A stretch of DNA of 64,000 nt from Rhizomys pruinosus (lineage: Eukaryota; Chordata; Mammalia; Rodentia; Spalacidae): NCBI GenBank assembly GCA_009823505.1, contig VZQC01010577.1, positions 35,985 to 99,984 on the forward strand, in the 5' to 3' direction. Positions 13,832 through 25,725 of this stretch are shown here, piece after piece; the stretch's first letter is position 1, and each line of letters starts with the position of its first letter. Under the pieces are notes generated by a model that was not told the origin of the DNA, did no database searches, and saw only the letters and a program-made list of their open reading frames with translations. Both the position numbers and the translations under genes were made by a program.

Positions 13832-13877
<46 letters not shown>
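13713..13877. repeat. Twin (GA)n arrays
   Basis: (GA)n at 13713-13760 and again at about 13826-13877, split by roughly 65 bp. Long mirror-symmetric homopurine tracts of a type able to form triplex DNA. Confidence 0.9.
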
Positions 13878-13879
<2 letters not shown>

Positions 13880-15010
13880 AGAGAGAGCGTGTGTGCGGAT
13901 AGTTTAGAAGGCGAAAGTCGAGGAGGAGATGGACGCTGAGGGCCAAGCACAAGAACTTGCTTGTCTTTGTAAACACACCAGGGAAAGCCTTTGAGGATTT
14001 CATGGCTATAGCAAGGAGCCAAGCTTTTCTCTATTTTAATACAGATGCTGTAAAGATTCTCCTGTGACATTTGAGTTATACAATTATAGACCACTTAATA
14101 GCTTACCTGTTTACATCTTTTTTTTTTCATTCACATACTCCTGTAAGTCCTGAGTCATTTATGTACCAAGTACTGCTCTGGATTGGAAGGAACAGTGGGC
14201 AGATGATGGCCCCACAGGTTGCTGGTGGAGACAGTGCAGTGCTCAAGGACAATGAGGGTCAGCTCTGAGAGAAGGAAGGCACAGAGTGTTCTAAGAACCC
14301 ATGATGGAGGCTGCAGAATGAGACTAGGCAGGGCAGCAGGGGAGATGTCAGGGTGTGCCAGAAAACTGCTCTGTGTGTGGGGGTAGCTGTTAATGAGGAC
14401 GTGTTCTTGGCAGAAGAAACACCCAGTGATAAGGCAGAGTACAGCTCCTCCAAGGAGCTGGAAGGAACCAGCATCCTTATTTCACCTACTACCACCCGAA
14501 GTCTGGGAAGTGGGCTGACCAGCCACAGAGAAAAACATGCCCGAGTCTCAAAGCATGGATCCCAAGAAGATTTTGGGCTAGAACTAAAATCCAAGTCTCT
14601 GTATGATTTGGGAATGGGGACAGACACTTAATCATTTTAATTGGGGTGGCTTCCAGTTTCTCCTGCCTTTGCTAACATTAGTTGTCTTCCTCTAAGTTAT
14701 CTGTCAGGGGGACCCTAACCAAGGGATGGGGAGTTCTGGACCCTCTCACTCTGAGCTTACTGGAAAAAGATGCTGAGAAGAGGTAGATGGGATCAGCGGG
14801 AAGAACCTCACCTCCAGAAGCCAGGGTGAAACCCAGCATGACAAGATCTAGATGAGACACATGCATCGTCCAGCTGACCACTCGCTCTGAGCTTCAAGGA
14901 GTTGGCAACTTGCAGGGCCTGATCCACAGGGCACACTTCAAAGAGGATTTTGAGATTGCAGATCTTAGAAATTTCCATTTATTGTTAGGCTATTGAAATG
15001 TTAGAACAAT
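13878..15010. other. Unassigned sequence, no gene seen
   Basis: No SINE or coding family recognised. A frame of 92 codons at 14353-14631 has no identifiable motif. Confidence 0.45.
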
Positions 15011-15020
15011 GATACATATC

Positions 15021-15059
15021 TGTATATATATATATACACATGTATATATATGTATATAG
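15021..15059. repeat. AT-rich (TA/TG)n
   Basis: Interrupted TA dinucleotide repeat. Confidence 0.85.
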
Positions 15060-15060
15060 T

Positions 15061-15600
15061 CTTAATCCATTTTGTGTTGTCATAATAAAATACCTTAGGT
15101 TGATTAATTTATAAAGAAAATAGATTTTGAGCTGGGCGTGGTGGCACATGCCTTTAATCCTAGCACTCGGGAGGCAGAGGCAGGCAGATCTTTGTGAGTT
15201 CAAGGCCTGGTCTACAGAGTGAGTTCCAGGACAGCTGGGGCTACAGGGAGACCCTGTCTTGAAAAGACCAAAAAAAAAAAAGAAAAAGAAAATAGATTTC
15301 TATATAGGTCATGGTTCTGGAGGTTCAGGAACATGAGGCTGGAACATGGTTCTGGAGGTTCAGGAACATGATTTCTCCATCAATACATGATGGAGAAGTC
15401 ACATTAAGAAGGGTCAGAATGCGTGGGGGTACCATACAACTGTTCTCTCTCCAACTCACTAATCAAATCCCTACAGACCGAACTTGCTTCCAGAAGATCT
15501 AATCCAGTCCCAAAGATCTCATCTCATTGCTTGAAAAAGACTTTAACCCATTCATCATAGGAAGGAATATCCTTGTGAACCTCCCAAAGATCCCTCCCAC
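15061..15600 (+). mobile_element. Old interspersed repeat, split by a B1
   Basis: Begins 'gtcttaatccattttgtgt' and continues to 'ggtcatggttctggaggttc' after the B1, ending near 'aacctcccaaagatccctcc'. Resembles the common mammalian 'ccatttgtgttgctataa' family; class not verified. Related rodent forms lie near 22120 and 29955. Confidence 0.5.
15128..15284 (+). mobile_element. B1 SINE with 15-bp target-site duplication
   Basis: Full B1; duplication aaagaaaatagattt at 15113-15127 and 15285-15299. It carries 'agctggggctacagggagac' in place of the mouse-type 'agccagggctacacagag'. Confidence 0.92.
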
Positions 15601-15801
15601 TTTCTGACTTGCATGTTTAATAATTAAACCTTAGTATGAGTTTTAATTGGCAGGGACCAACCACATGTAAGCCATATCATAGCTTATTAATTCAACAAAC
15701 TTTTACTCAGTATCTACTCTTTGCCTGGGATCATCTTAGGATAAACTATGGCAAACAAGACTCTACCCTGCCTTTGTGGAACAATTTGAAGAGCCTTCTA
15801 G

Positions 15802-15802
<1 letters not shown>

Positions 15803-15844
<42 letters not shown>

Positions 15845-15845
15845 T
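15803..15845. repeat. (ATT)n microsatellite
   Basis: About fourteen ATT units. Confidence 0.95.
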
Positions 15846-15965
15846 TTACCATTCACTAGATAAACTGAGGCCCATGAAGAGGGAAAAGAGACTAGTTTAC
15901 TAGGTCACACAGTGAGAAGGTTACAGAGGCAGGACTAGAATTCACACTTTTTACAGTCAGGTAAA
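15846..15965 (+). mobile_element. MIR relic
   Basis: 'gataaactgaggcccatgaa ...ggtcacacagtgag...aggactagaattcaca' follows the MIR consensus order. Confidence 0.7.
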
Positions 15966-16064
15966 GTATGTTCAGGCAGTGGAGTCAGACCAAACATGAA
16001 CCTCTTGGTGGGAAGGGAGAGGGGATCAAGGCACTGATTATCCACAGTTCCCCTAACCACTTTT

Positions 16065-16600
16065 GTTTGAGAAGAGATTCAGACTTACAGAATAATTGCT
16101 GATATGGTACAGAGAGTTCCCATTCATTCCACACCCAATTTTCTTTATGATTAACACCTTACATTAGCATGCTATACTTGTCACAGTTAATGATTCACAT
16201 TGATACATTACTATTAATTAATGTCTATTCTTTGCTCAGATTTCTTTCCTTTTTTTTTAAGTTTTTTTTTTTAATTTTATTTATTTTTGTATGTGTATGA
16301 ATGTACTGTCTGCATGCAGGTTTGTGCACCCGTGTCGTGCAATGCCGCGGAGGTCAGAAGAGGGTGTTGGATTCCCCTGGAACTGGAGTTCTCCTGGAAT
16401 TGGAGTTTCAGACAGTTCTTAGCCGTCATGTGGGTGCTGGGGATCGAACCCGGGTCCTCTGCGAGAGCAGTCGGTGCTCTTAACCGCTAGGCTATCCCTC
16501 CAGCCCCTACCTTATTACATTTAAGCTCCCACTCTTCTCCATGATATCACCAGACACTGATAAAAACATGTTTCTGTCACATTCTTTCTCTAAAGCCTTT
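16065..16600. mobile_element. Old L1 3' UTR relic, split by a B2
   Basis: 'acattagcatgctatacttg' and 'gatacattactattaattaa' resemble an old L1M 3' region; it resumes after the B2 at about 16507 with 'ccttattacatttaagctcc'. Confidence 0.45.
16255..16506 (-). mobile_element. B2 SINE
   Basis: Full minus-strand B2, duplication subfamily ('ggagttctcctggaattgga'), head at the right end. Confidence 0.9.
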
Positions 16601-16951
16601 TTTTTTGTCAAAAAAGTCTACCAAAAAATTGACAAGATGTAAAAATAAGCTACTGTCTTGCAAGATTCCTGCTTGCTACTATTTTTCCTTCATTCAGGGT
16701 CTATGAACTTTGCCTCAGCTCTGAGGTTGCTGCATTCTATTGGTAAATGTCTATCTCGTGAAAAATCTTAGACATCAGCATACCTTCGGAGAGTCAAGTC
16801 AATGTTGGTATCAGCTACTGCAGGAGAGTATGGAATCCAATGAAGATATATAAACATGACCATGTATGACTTTGCTGTGAGGGACTCGTACACACTTCAG
16901 GCTAAATGGAGATTCTGTCTAGTGGAAATAAAGCTTGTAGGAGGAAGTCAC

Positions 16952-16952
16952 N
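16952..16952. other. Unresolved base (N)
   Basis: Single ambiguous base just before a poly(A) run (16957 on); a possible closed gap or low-confidence call. Confidence 0.9.
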
Positions 16953-16969
16953 AGACAAAAAAAAAAAAA

Positions 16970-18194
16970 AAAGCAAATATCTTTAAAAATTCTTTTATTT
17001 ATCGGTACAATTTGCCCACGTATGCCACGTACACTGACCACTGGCACTTCCCACTTCCCTTCTGCCCCTGTCCACTGCAAATATCTTTTTAAAAAGTGTC
17101 CATTTACTAGACATATGCTAGATGATGAGGAGAAAGCATAAACAATATACAAATCTCGTGCTTCTGGAGTTTAACAATGAGTAATAAAATGTAGTAAGTG
17201 TCTTTGAAGGGAAAGTACAGGGTGAGGTGGAGGCAGACACAGGTCTGTGTCCACCACGGGTGAGTTACAAGTTACAGCTAACACCCTGGCTGAACGCATA
17301 GGTCCGCTGGGCTCAGGTTTGCTGCAGTGTAAATGTCCGATGTTCTTTCTCCTCCAAGCTGCCTTAACAGTCATTTTCTTGCCCACACAACTGGAACCTG
17401 GAGAGTATGAGACAAAGGAGTATTTGTGCTCAGTAGGTACCTCATCCCATGTTGCTCTGTACCTTGTTATGTGATTGTGTGGCACACTTCTTGTCCACTT
17501 GCCTCTTAGACATAGGATGGATGCACTTCTTAAACCTGGTAGACACGTTCCATTCAGCCGGGACCCTGCTATTCCTCGGCTCCACATTCCCAGGGCTTTA
17601 GAAGAGCCTGGCTTCTCAGACAGCTCTGCGTTCTGGTTCTGGCCCATCCCCTCTGTCCTAGGGCAGCTGCGGCAGAGCAGGGGCTCTGTTTACACACCTT
17701 TGTATTCCTAGCGCCTGGAATGCACAAGGTACTCAAAGCGTATTTGCGTAAATAATTGAACAACTGGATAAAGAAAGTACGGGAGTAAAAAGTGAGAAAA
17801 ACTACTGATTATTTACAGCAAACAAGCCCATCTTTTAAAAGAGGCAAGAGAGATCTGGTAAGGTCTTGGGCCAGAAGAGACACAGCGGAATTGGTAAGTG
17901 TTCAGATACCCAATCGCTGACTTACTTAAACCAAACAGTCTTGTCTTCTCACAGCTGTTCCTTGGGAACACGGAGCCAGAATCAAAGAACAAGTTGGATC
18001 ATGATGTGTGTGTGTGGGCTTCTGATAATTTTCTTTTAATTAATTAATTAATCATTTAAAGTTTCCATATATATACATATATATGACAGTCATTAAGGAA
18101 AAAAATATAGTATTTTGAGTATTTTAACCCTCACTCCTCCATCCCCCCATTAGTTTTTTCTGTTCCTCTAGACAATTTTCCTTCTTTTTGTTTT
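16970..18194. other. Mostly unassigned; L2/MIR-like tail inside
   Basis: 'cctggaatgcacaaggtact' at about 17713-17735, followed by 'gcgtaaataattgaac', resembles an L2/MIR 3' end. AT-rich from 18030. No gene seen. Confidence 0.45.
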
Positions 18195-18335
18195 TTTCAG
18201 ATAGGGGGTTCCTGTAGCCACAGCTGAGCTGGAACTCTCATGTAGACCAAGCTGGCCTCCATCTCATAGAGATTGCCTGCTTCTCCCTCCTGAGTGTTGG
18301 AATTAAATGTATGCATGGCCACGCCTGGCCAGTTT
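18195..18335 (-). mobile_element. Old B1 (PB1-like) SINE
   Basis: Minus strand: 'gagctggaactctcatgtag ... ccacgcctggcc', diverged. Confidence 0.6.
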
Positions 18336-18344
18336 TATTTTCAC

Positions 18345-18960
18345 GTCATTCATATGGACATGATTTTATGTATCTATAAAATGTAGGATCCATAAATAAG
18401 AGAAAAACATAATGTATTTTTCTTTCTGGGACTGCCTTAATTCAGTTAATATGATTATCTCATTATATCCCTTTTTCTTCAAACGACATGACTTCATTCT
18501 TTACTCTGAAACATTCCGGTGTACATAAATACCACATTTTTCTTTTCCATTCCTCTGTTGTTGGACACCAGGCTGATTCCATAATTTAGCTGTTGTAAAT
18601 AGCACTACAATAAATATCTATGTGCAAATGTCCCTGTGACATCCTGACTTGGAGTTCTTGGTGAGGGTATAATAACTGGGAGAAGCAGAGCTAGGTCATA
18701 TGGAAGATCACTGTTAACTTTTTTCAAAACCTCCATACTGACTTCCACAATGACTGGATTAGCTTACACTTTTAGTTTATATTACAACTGTGTGTTCCCT
18801 TATGTCCACATCCACGCCAGCATTAATTGTCATTTATCTTAATGACTGTCCTTGTGACTAGGGGAAGATGGAATTCAATAGAGCATTGATTTGTATTTCT
18901 CTGATGGTGAGTAAAGTTGAACTTCTTTTCATGTGTCTAGATAATATTCCAAGTAAAACT
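18345..18960 (-). mobile_element. Ancient L1M 3' end, reverse orientation
   Basis: 'gttgtaaatagcactacaat', 'aacctccatactgacttcca' and 'gatttgtatttctctgatgg' match the old mammalian L1 3' region in antisense order. Confidence 0.75.
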
Positions 18961-20033
18961 CAAATCAGGACTTCGAAATGACCAGTTCAGTGTTAACACT
19001 GGATATTGTTTTCAAGCCTCTTTGACTGGATCAGTGAGTACAAGGCTGTTGGCATCCGGGGGAAGGTATCTGGGCCAGCTGGAGCCGGTACTGAGTCAAT
19101 CAGTTGCTGGGAATCCATGTTTACACATCTACTGTTCATAGAGGAAGGACTCTTCATGGTGGGGAGGTACCAACTGAATAAAAAATAAAATCTTGAACTT
19201 CCCCAGCTACAAAAACACTCCGGGAAAAACTTCTTTTCCGGTCCCTGAAAAAAAAAAAAACAAAACAACAAAACTGGGTCAATGTTCAGGGCATCCAAGA
19301 TTTGGCAGTTTTTCTTCTGGGTCTGGAATATATCCTGAAGTTCAAAAGGTCTTCCTGCATGAAGAGGATGAAGCAGCCTCTGATGACGAGAGGGCAGAGG
19401 CTTCACCTAGGGAGGCTGAGTCTTGTCTCTTTGGTGAAGAGAAGATTTGAGGACACAGTGACCTAGAGTCAGGATTGACATCCCAAGGTTCCAGGATTGA
19501 GGAACATGGATGTAACCTTTGCCCTTAGGAAAGCTAACACACCAATATGGTGGCTAGTTTGTTTCCGGCTGGAGACTTGGAAGGCCTCAAACATCGCTGG
19601 GATCCAGCTGGCAGCAAGCTCTATACTGGGTGTGCTGTCAGGCTGTCAGGGCCCCTGGAAGGTGGTGATTATTTGCTGCGCTAATAACAAGCTATTTTTA
19701 TGTTTGAGAAAAGCCACATAGCAATTACCAAAGGAATCGATTAAAGATAGATGTTGTAGACTGGAAAAGGAAGTGCTTTCAACTACGATTGTGTCAGGAG
19801 TACAGGTAGAACAGTGTGCTGGTATGAAAACGCAGCATGGTTGAGCTGACAAGGATTGGCCTGGCCCTCCTATCTCATTGGATGAGTCAGTGAGGGCCTG
19901 GGAGAATGAATAACTTTATGAATGATGTTGCTAAGTGGGTGGGCTGGCTGACTTGGTTCTCTTTATTCCTAGGTTCACCTGCATGCTTTTCAGATCAAGT
20001 TGCTTCTTTTCTGTATAATAGATGGCTTTCAAA
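18961..20033. other. Unassigned sequence, no gene seen
   Basis: No SINE. Short acidic frame at 19193-19450 and a minus-strand frame over 18993-19406 show no known family, splice context or strong start. Confidence 0.45.
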
Positions 20034-20045
20034 GGGATACTACAG

Positions 20046-20295
20046 GGGTTGGAGAGATGGCTCAGAGGTTAAGAGCTCCGACTGCTCTTGCAGAGGACTT
20101 GGGTTCGATTCCCAGCACCCACATGACGGCTAAGAACTGTCTTTAAGCCAAGCGTGGTGGCACATGCCTTTAATCCTAGCCCTGGGGAAGCAGAGGCAGG
20201 CAGATCTCTGTGAGTTCAAGGCCAGCCTGGTCTACAGAGTTCTAGGCCAGCTGAGGCTATAGAGAGACCCTGTCTCAAAGAAAAAGAAAAAAAAG
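20046..20295 (+). mobile_element. Chimeric B2-B1 SINE, second copy
   Basis: B2 head (about 20048-20146, ending gctaagaactgtctttaa) joined to a full-start B1 (from 20147, gccaagcgtggtgg). Duplication gggatactacag at 20034-20045 and 20296-20307 flanks the whole unit. Same B2 breakpoint as the copy at 7686. Confidence 0.82.
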
Positions 20296-20423
20296 GGGAT
20301 ACTACAGAGTTAGGTGGACAACATGGTGTCAGTGTTTACAATTTGTGTTGAGACAACTTAAATTGTCTTCTTAAATAAACACAAAGTTTGTGTCAGTGTT
20401 GTTTATTCTATTAAGGAAGATTT

Positions 20424-20590
20424 CCCAATTTTTTTTTTTTTTTTTGGTCTTTTCAAGACAGGGTCTCCCTGTAGCCCCAGCTGTCCTGGAACTCACTCTG
20501 TAGACCAGACTGGCCTTGAACTCACAAAGATCCGCCTGCCTCTGCCTCCCGAGTGCTAGGATCAAAGGTGTGTGCCACCACGCCTGGCCC
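20424..20590 (-). mobile_element. B1 SINE
   Basis: Full minus-strand B1 with T-run; short duplication cccaatt on both sides. Confidence 0.88.
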
Positions 20591-20688
20591 CAATTCAGTT
20601 CTTACTGGGCTGTTAAATCTAGGTGATTGCTTCCCAATCCTGTGTATGTAGAAGAATCCTCAGAGGGTGTTACGAAAAGACAGAATGT

Positions 20689-20914
20689 GAGAGCTGGAGA
20701 GATGGCTCGGAGGTTAAGAGCACTGACTGCGCTTGCAGAGCACCTGGGTTCAATTCCCAGCACCCACATGGTGGATAACAACCATCTGTAACTCCAGTTC
20801 CAGGGGATCCAATACCCTCTTCTGACCTCTGTGAGGATTGTGCTACATGGGTGTCCATACAAGCAGGGAATAAACTCATACACATAAAATAAAAATAATA
20901 AATAAAATAGTTTT
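20689..20914 (+). mobile_element. B2/B3 SINE with 14-bp target-site duplication
   Basis: aaaagacagaatgt at 20675-20688 and 20915-20928; complete head and A-rich tail. Confidence 0.92.
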
Positions 20915-20999
20915 AAAAGACAGAATGTAACTCAGTAAATCTGGAGAGTATCTGAATATTTAGTTTCTCTTGTTCCCCCCACCCCCATTTTTTCTTTCT

Positions 21000-21363
21000 T
21001 TCTTTTCTTTGGTCTGTGGTGTGTTTGTACATGTGACCTTTCGCACGTGAGTAGGCGTACATATATGTAGGTGCTCAAGCACCTGGAGGTCTGACGTTGA
21101 TGTCTGGACTCATTCTTGGTTGATTTTCCACCTTATCCGTTAAGGCAGGGTCTCTCAATAAAAACCAGAGCTGGTCAGCATGACTAGTCTTGTGAGCCAG
21201 CTTGCTCTAGGGATCCGCTGACTCTTCCTTCAGAGGTTGGAGTCATAGTCGGCTGCTACACCCACCCTGCATGCCCTACATTTACATCAGTTTATGGAGC
21301 TCCAAAATGCTGATCTGATGCTTGCACAGGAAGGCCTTAACTGCTGAGCCATTTCCCTGGCCC
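21000..21363 (-). mobile_element. B4 SINE
   Basis: Minus-strand B4 with 'aaggcagggtctctcaataa' core and head 'ttaactgctgagccatttcc'. Confidence 0.65.
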
Positions 21364-21365
21364 CT

Positions 21366-22005
21366 GAATATCTTGTTTCTAAAGAAACTTCATCTATGGA
21401 TAGGAGCTATTGGTTTTTGGACCATACTCAAAGGAACAAAGATTTGGGAGCACAAATACTCATTCTCATCTGTCAAATAGAATAATAAAAGCAGTTACTT
21501 CATAAGATTGCTATGAAGGTTACAGGAGGTAATGTTTGCAATGGCAAACATTCTCCATCACATTAGAGGTAATCAATAAGTTTTAATTTTCTTCTGCTGT
21601 TCTCTCTCTTTGCCTCTCTTGTTACAAGGAAAAGTGATTTGATGAACTCCTTTCCACTTCAGAGGGCTTAGAGGATCTCTGCATTTGAAAAGAGGACCTG
21701 TGGAAGAAAGGATGCTCAACTTAGGGAGTGTGGCGTTGGCTTTTAATACGTCTTGTATTTTAATTTTTTATTGTGGTGGTAACAACAAAATAAAACTAGA
21801 AACATTTGACAGAAGTTTGCATATAAATTAATCTGGTCAGAAGTTTGTTGGAAACTGAAGATCAAAAATAGTACACTGCACAAATAGTTTTAGATTTTAA
21901 AATTCAGTTTTTATAGCCTTTCAGATCTGTGTAGGTCTCAGCTTCTGTGATGGGGGAGATAGAAAAGGAGGCCTGATAAAATTTTTAACTGAAAATCTGG
22001 TGGTG

Positions 22006-22007
<2 letters not shown>
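21366..22007. other. Unassigned AT-rich sequence
   Basis: Weak MIR-like text at 21455-21560 ('tctcatctgtcaaatagaat'). No gene. Confidence 0.45.

Positions 22008-22048
<41 letters not shown>
22008..22048. repeat. (GT)n microsatellite
   Basis: Uninterrupted dinucleotide array. Confidence 0.95.
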
Positions 22049-22050
<2 letters not shown>

Positions 22051-22119
22051 TACTGTAAGGTCATGATACCTGCCTCAGTTTCCCTATCTGCAATATGATA
22101 TTGAACAAGGTTGGAGAAC

Positions 22120-22400
22120 TATCCCATTCCCATTAGGTAATAAAAAGAACGGGTTCATTTTGCCTCACAGTTTTGGAGGTTCTAGTTTGCGGCTGATTGG
22201 GCCTATTTCTTTGGGCATCTGGAGCAGCGAACACCATGGTGGGAGCATGCGGCCGAGCAAAACCACTTGAATCATGGGCCTGGAGGCAAAAAGAAAAGAT
22301 GGTAGATCTGGGTCTTACAGTCCCTTTCAAAGGCACACCTCTAATGACTTAAAGGCATCCTACAAGTCCTCCATTTCTGAGGGCTACACCACTCACAGCC
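22120..22400 (+). mobile_element. Old interspersed repeat (inverted partner at 24341)
   Basis: 'cctcacagttttggaggttc ... caccatggtgggagcatg ... gcaaaaccacttgaatcatg'. The last part recurs as reverse complement at 24341-24430. Confidence 0.55.
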
Positions 22401-22789
22401 AATATCATTCAAAATGGAGAACAATCAGAAGCATTCCCCTTAAAGTCATTAACTACATTTATATCCTCTGGGAGGTTAAGAAGAGATGGGACCATGCGAT
22501 CCCTTCCTCCCCACCTGACAGACCATTGAAAGGAACGTCCTGTGGCTTACATCTTCTCTATCCTTCTAAATGGCTTTTCTCCACAATGAACTCTTCTAGC
22601 AAGACATCCTCCTCCTAGGCTTCCTCTTCTCACTCTGGCTCACAGTGTTGGTCTCCCCTAGCTCTCTTCCAGCACAGAGTGTGTCCTTGCATCTCTGGTT
22701 TTGTGGAGTTTAAGTTTTCCCTTTATCACACATAGTTCTCTAGCTACTGCTAATTTCTGTGCTTACCCTCCCAACAAAACCTTTTTTTA

Positions 22790-23035
22790 AACTTATTTAT
22801 TTATTTATTTGTTTGTTTGTTTGTTTTCATATGTGTATGAATGTACTGTCTGCATGCAGGTTTGTGCACCTGTGTCGTGTAATGCCGAAGAGAACAGAAA
22901 AGGGTGTCGGATTCCCCTGGAACTGGAGTTACGGACGATTCTCAGCCACCATGTGGGTGCTGGAGATTGAACCTGGGTCCTCTGCAAGAGCAGTCGGTGC
23001 TCTTAACTGCTAGGCCATCTCTCCAGACCCCCAAC
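22790..23035 (-). mobile_element. B2 SINE
   Basis: Minus-strand B2 without internal duplication; (TTTA)/(TTTG) tail at 22795-22825. Confidence 0.9.
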
Positions 23036-23244
23036 TTTTGAAAAAGGTCGTTTCTACAAGCATTCCCCACATTCCATCTACCGGTAACACTCTGTTCATT
23101 GTAATTACCCTGACTCGGATTAACAAGGACCTCCTTGGCATCAACCCAGGGGATAGCTTTCTGATTCTCTTTTAACTGACCTCTCAGTGGTACTTTTCAT
23201 GGTCCAATCACTATGATGCTTTAATCACACCAGCCTGCTTCTTC

Positions 23245-23246
<2 letters not shown>

Positions 23247-23284
<38 letters not shown>
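23247..23284. repeat. (CT)n microsatellite
   Basis: Dinucleotide array. Confidence 0.95.
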
Positions 23285-23291
<7 letters not shown>

Positions 23292-23389
23292 TCCCTCTCT
23301 CAGCTAACCATCCTTTCTCCACATTTCATATTTCACTAATGGACTAATGGAGACTGCACTCTTTCAAGTTACTCAAGCCTGAAACCTTG

Positions 23390-24060
23390 AACATTTCTAC
23401 TGCCCTTGCATCGCAGCCATCTGAAGTCCTGCCCATTCTGACTCTGCTCTCAGCCTCCATGGATACCACCCTTCCATGACCCACCTTAACCCTCTTCTTG
23501 GCCTTTAAAGTATCATCCTAACTGCTCTCTCTACTTTCCTTGGATTCATTCTCTTTGCAACAGCCTATGAGAAAAATAGCAATCTTTCTGATGGCTTCTC
23601 ATTACACTCAGAATAAACTTGCTGTCCTCAAGAATCACTTCTATCTCAAATGTTATTTCTTTCATAGCATGTTCAGTAACAGGACATATAATATGCTAAT
23701 TTATATATAAATATCTTGTGCATAAATATCTATGAAAATGCTAGGTCTCATACACAGAAAGAGCGAGGTCTTAGTCTCCATTATAATCTCGATAATTAAC
23801 TGAAAGGCCTAAAGAGCTCAGAATCATTTTGCAGATTAATGAATGAACTGTTGTGATTTTCCCAGAGTCTAATGTTCTCTCCTTTATCTTACGAGCCATT
23901 GTATGTGCACCTTAGGCACAAACTGGCCTACGCCTCACATTCCCTACTCCATCCCCTCAACCTGGATGCCTCCTCCCACTTCTAATCTGAATTTAATTTG
24001 CCAAATCCAAGTCATTCTTTAAGAGCCACCTTCAGCTTTATTGCCCAAGACTCACCTTTA
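23390..24060 (+). mobile_element. L2 relic
   Basis: 'gatggcttctcattacactc agaataaa' and 'aagtcattctttaagagcca' correspond to the L2 3' region, diverged. Confidence 0.6.
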
Positions 24061-24271
24061 GGGTTTCCATGTACCACAGCATATTAGTCCATAGGGATAG
24101 TCACTCAGAATTACATTTGCCACTTCAATTGTCCAGAGTGCGGCTCTGAGGAGGACGCTGATGTCTAGGGATATCATCAAACAGGAAAGGCCATCTCTAT
24201 CTGCTGTACTTTGGATCTTGAATGTCCCTCCAATGTCCATGCATTAAAAGCTCAATTATTGAAGTGACAAT

Positions 24272-24337
24272 GGATTGAACCCGGGTCCTCTGCAAGAGCA
24301 GTCGGCTCTCTTAACTGCTAGGCCATCTCTCCAGCCT
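24272..24337 (-). mobile_element. B2 head-only fragment
   Basis: Only the tRNA-like head of a B2 ('gaacccgggtcctctgcaag ... ccatctctccagcc'). Retention of the 5' end without the 3' end is unusual for L1-driven insertion and suggests a later deletion. Confidence 0.8.
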
Positions 24338-24340
24338 AGA

Positions 24341-24470
24341 TCTACCATCTTTGCTTTTTGCTTCCAGGCCCATGATTCAAGTGGTTTTGCTCTGCAACAT
24401 GTTCCCACCATGGTGTTCGTGTTCTGCTGATAGAGAGAAAAGACATTTTCTTCAGTGGTGTAGCAACATG
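24341..24470 (-). mobile_element. Old interspersed repeat, inverse copy
   Basis: Reverse complement of part of 22210-22315 ('catgattcaagtggttttgc'). Confidence 0.65.
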
Positions 24471-24781
24471 CAATATGCATAATCTCCTGTAAGTAATCCT
24501 AATGAAACTCAGTGGGACACACACACACACACACTCTCTCTCTCTCTTGCATGCAATATCACCATGGAAAGGGACACGGGGGAACAAGAAAATGTTATAA
24601 GGATAAGGATGAGGAAAATTTATTATCTACATGTAGAAAATGTCTTAATGAAACCCATTGTTATACATAAATTAATGTGTGCTCATAAAAAACTAAGAAA
24701 GAATTCAATACCAAAAAAATAAAATAGATTGGAAGACTGGTGATAAGATGATGAAGGTTTTCTAACTTTGTGACTTAATTC

Positions 24782-24943
24782 TTTTTTTTTTTTTTTTGGT
24801 CTTTTCAAGACAGAGTCTCCCTGTAGCCCCAGCTGTCCTGGAACTCACTCTATAGACCAGGCTGGTCTTGAACTCACAAAGATCTGCCTGTCTCTGCCTC
24901 CCAAGTGCTAGGATTAAAGGCATGCACCACTACGCCCAGCTAT
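24782..24943 (-). mobile_element. B1 SINE
   Basis: Full minus-strand B1; imperfect duplication gacttaattctt / gacctaattctt. Confidence 0.9.
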
Positions 24944-24959
24944 GACCTAATTCTTAAGC

Positions 24960-25712
24960 GAATTAGAATATAAGGTCAGCAGTGGAGAATGGATAGTGAA
25001 AGGCATATAGAAATCTTTGAAGGAACACATTTTATTTTGGGGAATGAAAAAAAAAGCAAAATTCCTAGGTGCTGATTCTCCATATGAGATTTGTGTCTGG
25101 GAGTTGAAAATAAAATCACTTAGCCAGGTTGTGTGATTTTTCTCTGGCAGCCTTTAGCGGTAGTGTGACGGGCCCAGAGATGGTGCAGAGCAAATGTTGG
25201 AGTTTTGTGAGGTGATTGTGGCAGAGGAAAGAGATTAGAGGGTGTTGAGGCAGTTTGCAAGAATAATTAAAAAGTAGGACAATTTGTGTCAGGAAGGAAG
25301 CAAGGACAAGAGGGGGATATGTGATAGGCTCCGTGGGTGGCCAAGATAAGGGAGAAGAAACGTGGGAAGGGGGCATCCGAGCAGGAAGGACCGGAAGTGA
25401 AGGTCAAAGAGAAGAACGGAGAAATGGAGGTTTCTGGCCGTATTTGGTCTCTGGGTCTGACTGCTTAGTGGGCAATTGAGGACAGAGGTCATTGCTCAGG
25501 GGACATCGAGGAACCAGACTGGTGGCTGGACAAGTTGCACATGCAGATGTTGAGGGTTTGAGTTATTGTAGGAAGAGGGTGGTGAATATGATGGTAGCTA
25601 GGAGCTAAAGTCTGCAGAGCAGGAGGGGGGACGAAGAGGCGGGGACAAGTGCGTCCAGTGAGGGGGGGGGGCAAAGGAGGGATCAGCTGACAGCACCATG
25701 GAAGTCTTTTTT
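24960..25712. other. Unassigned sequence, no gene seen
   Basis: Purine-rich on the plus strand with a G-run at about 25662-25671. No coding family. Confidence 0.45.
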
Positions 25713-25725
25713 AAAAACCAGGTCA

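Noticed and set aside
13501..14094. 197-codon minus-strand Ser-Leu repeat frame
   Set aside because: Produced by (GA)n microsatellites read on the opposite strand.
19193..19450. Acidic 85-codon frame
   Set aside because: Suggestive composition but no known family or transcript signals.
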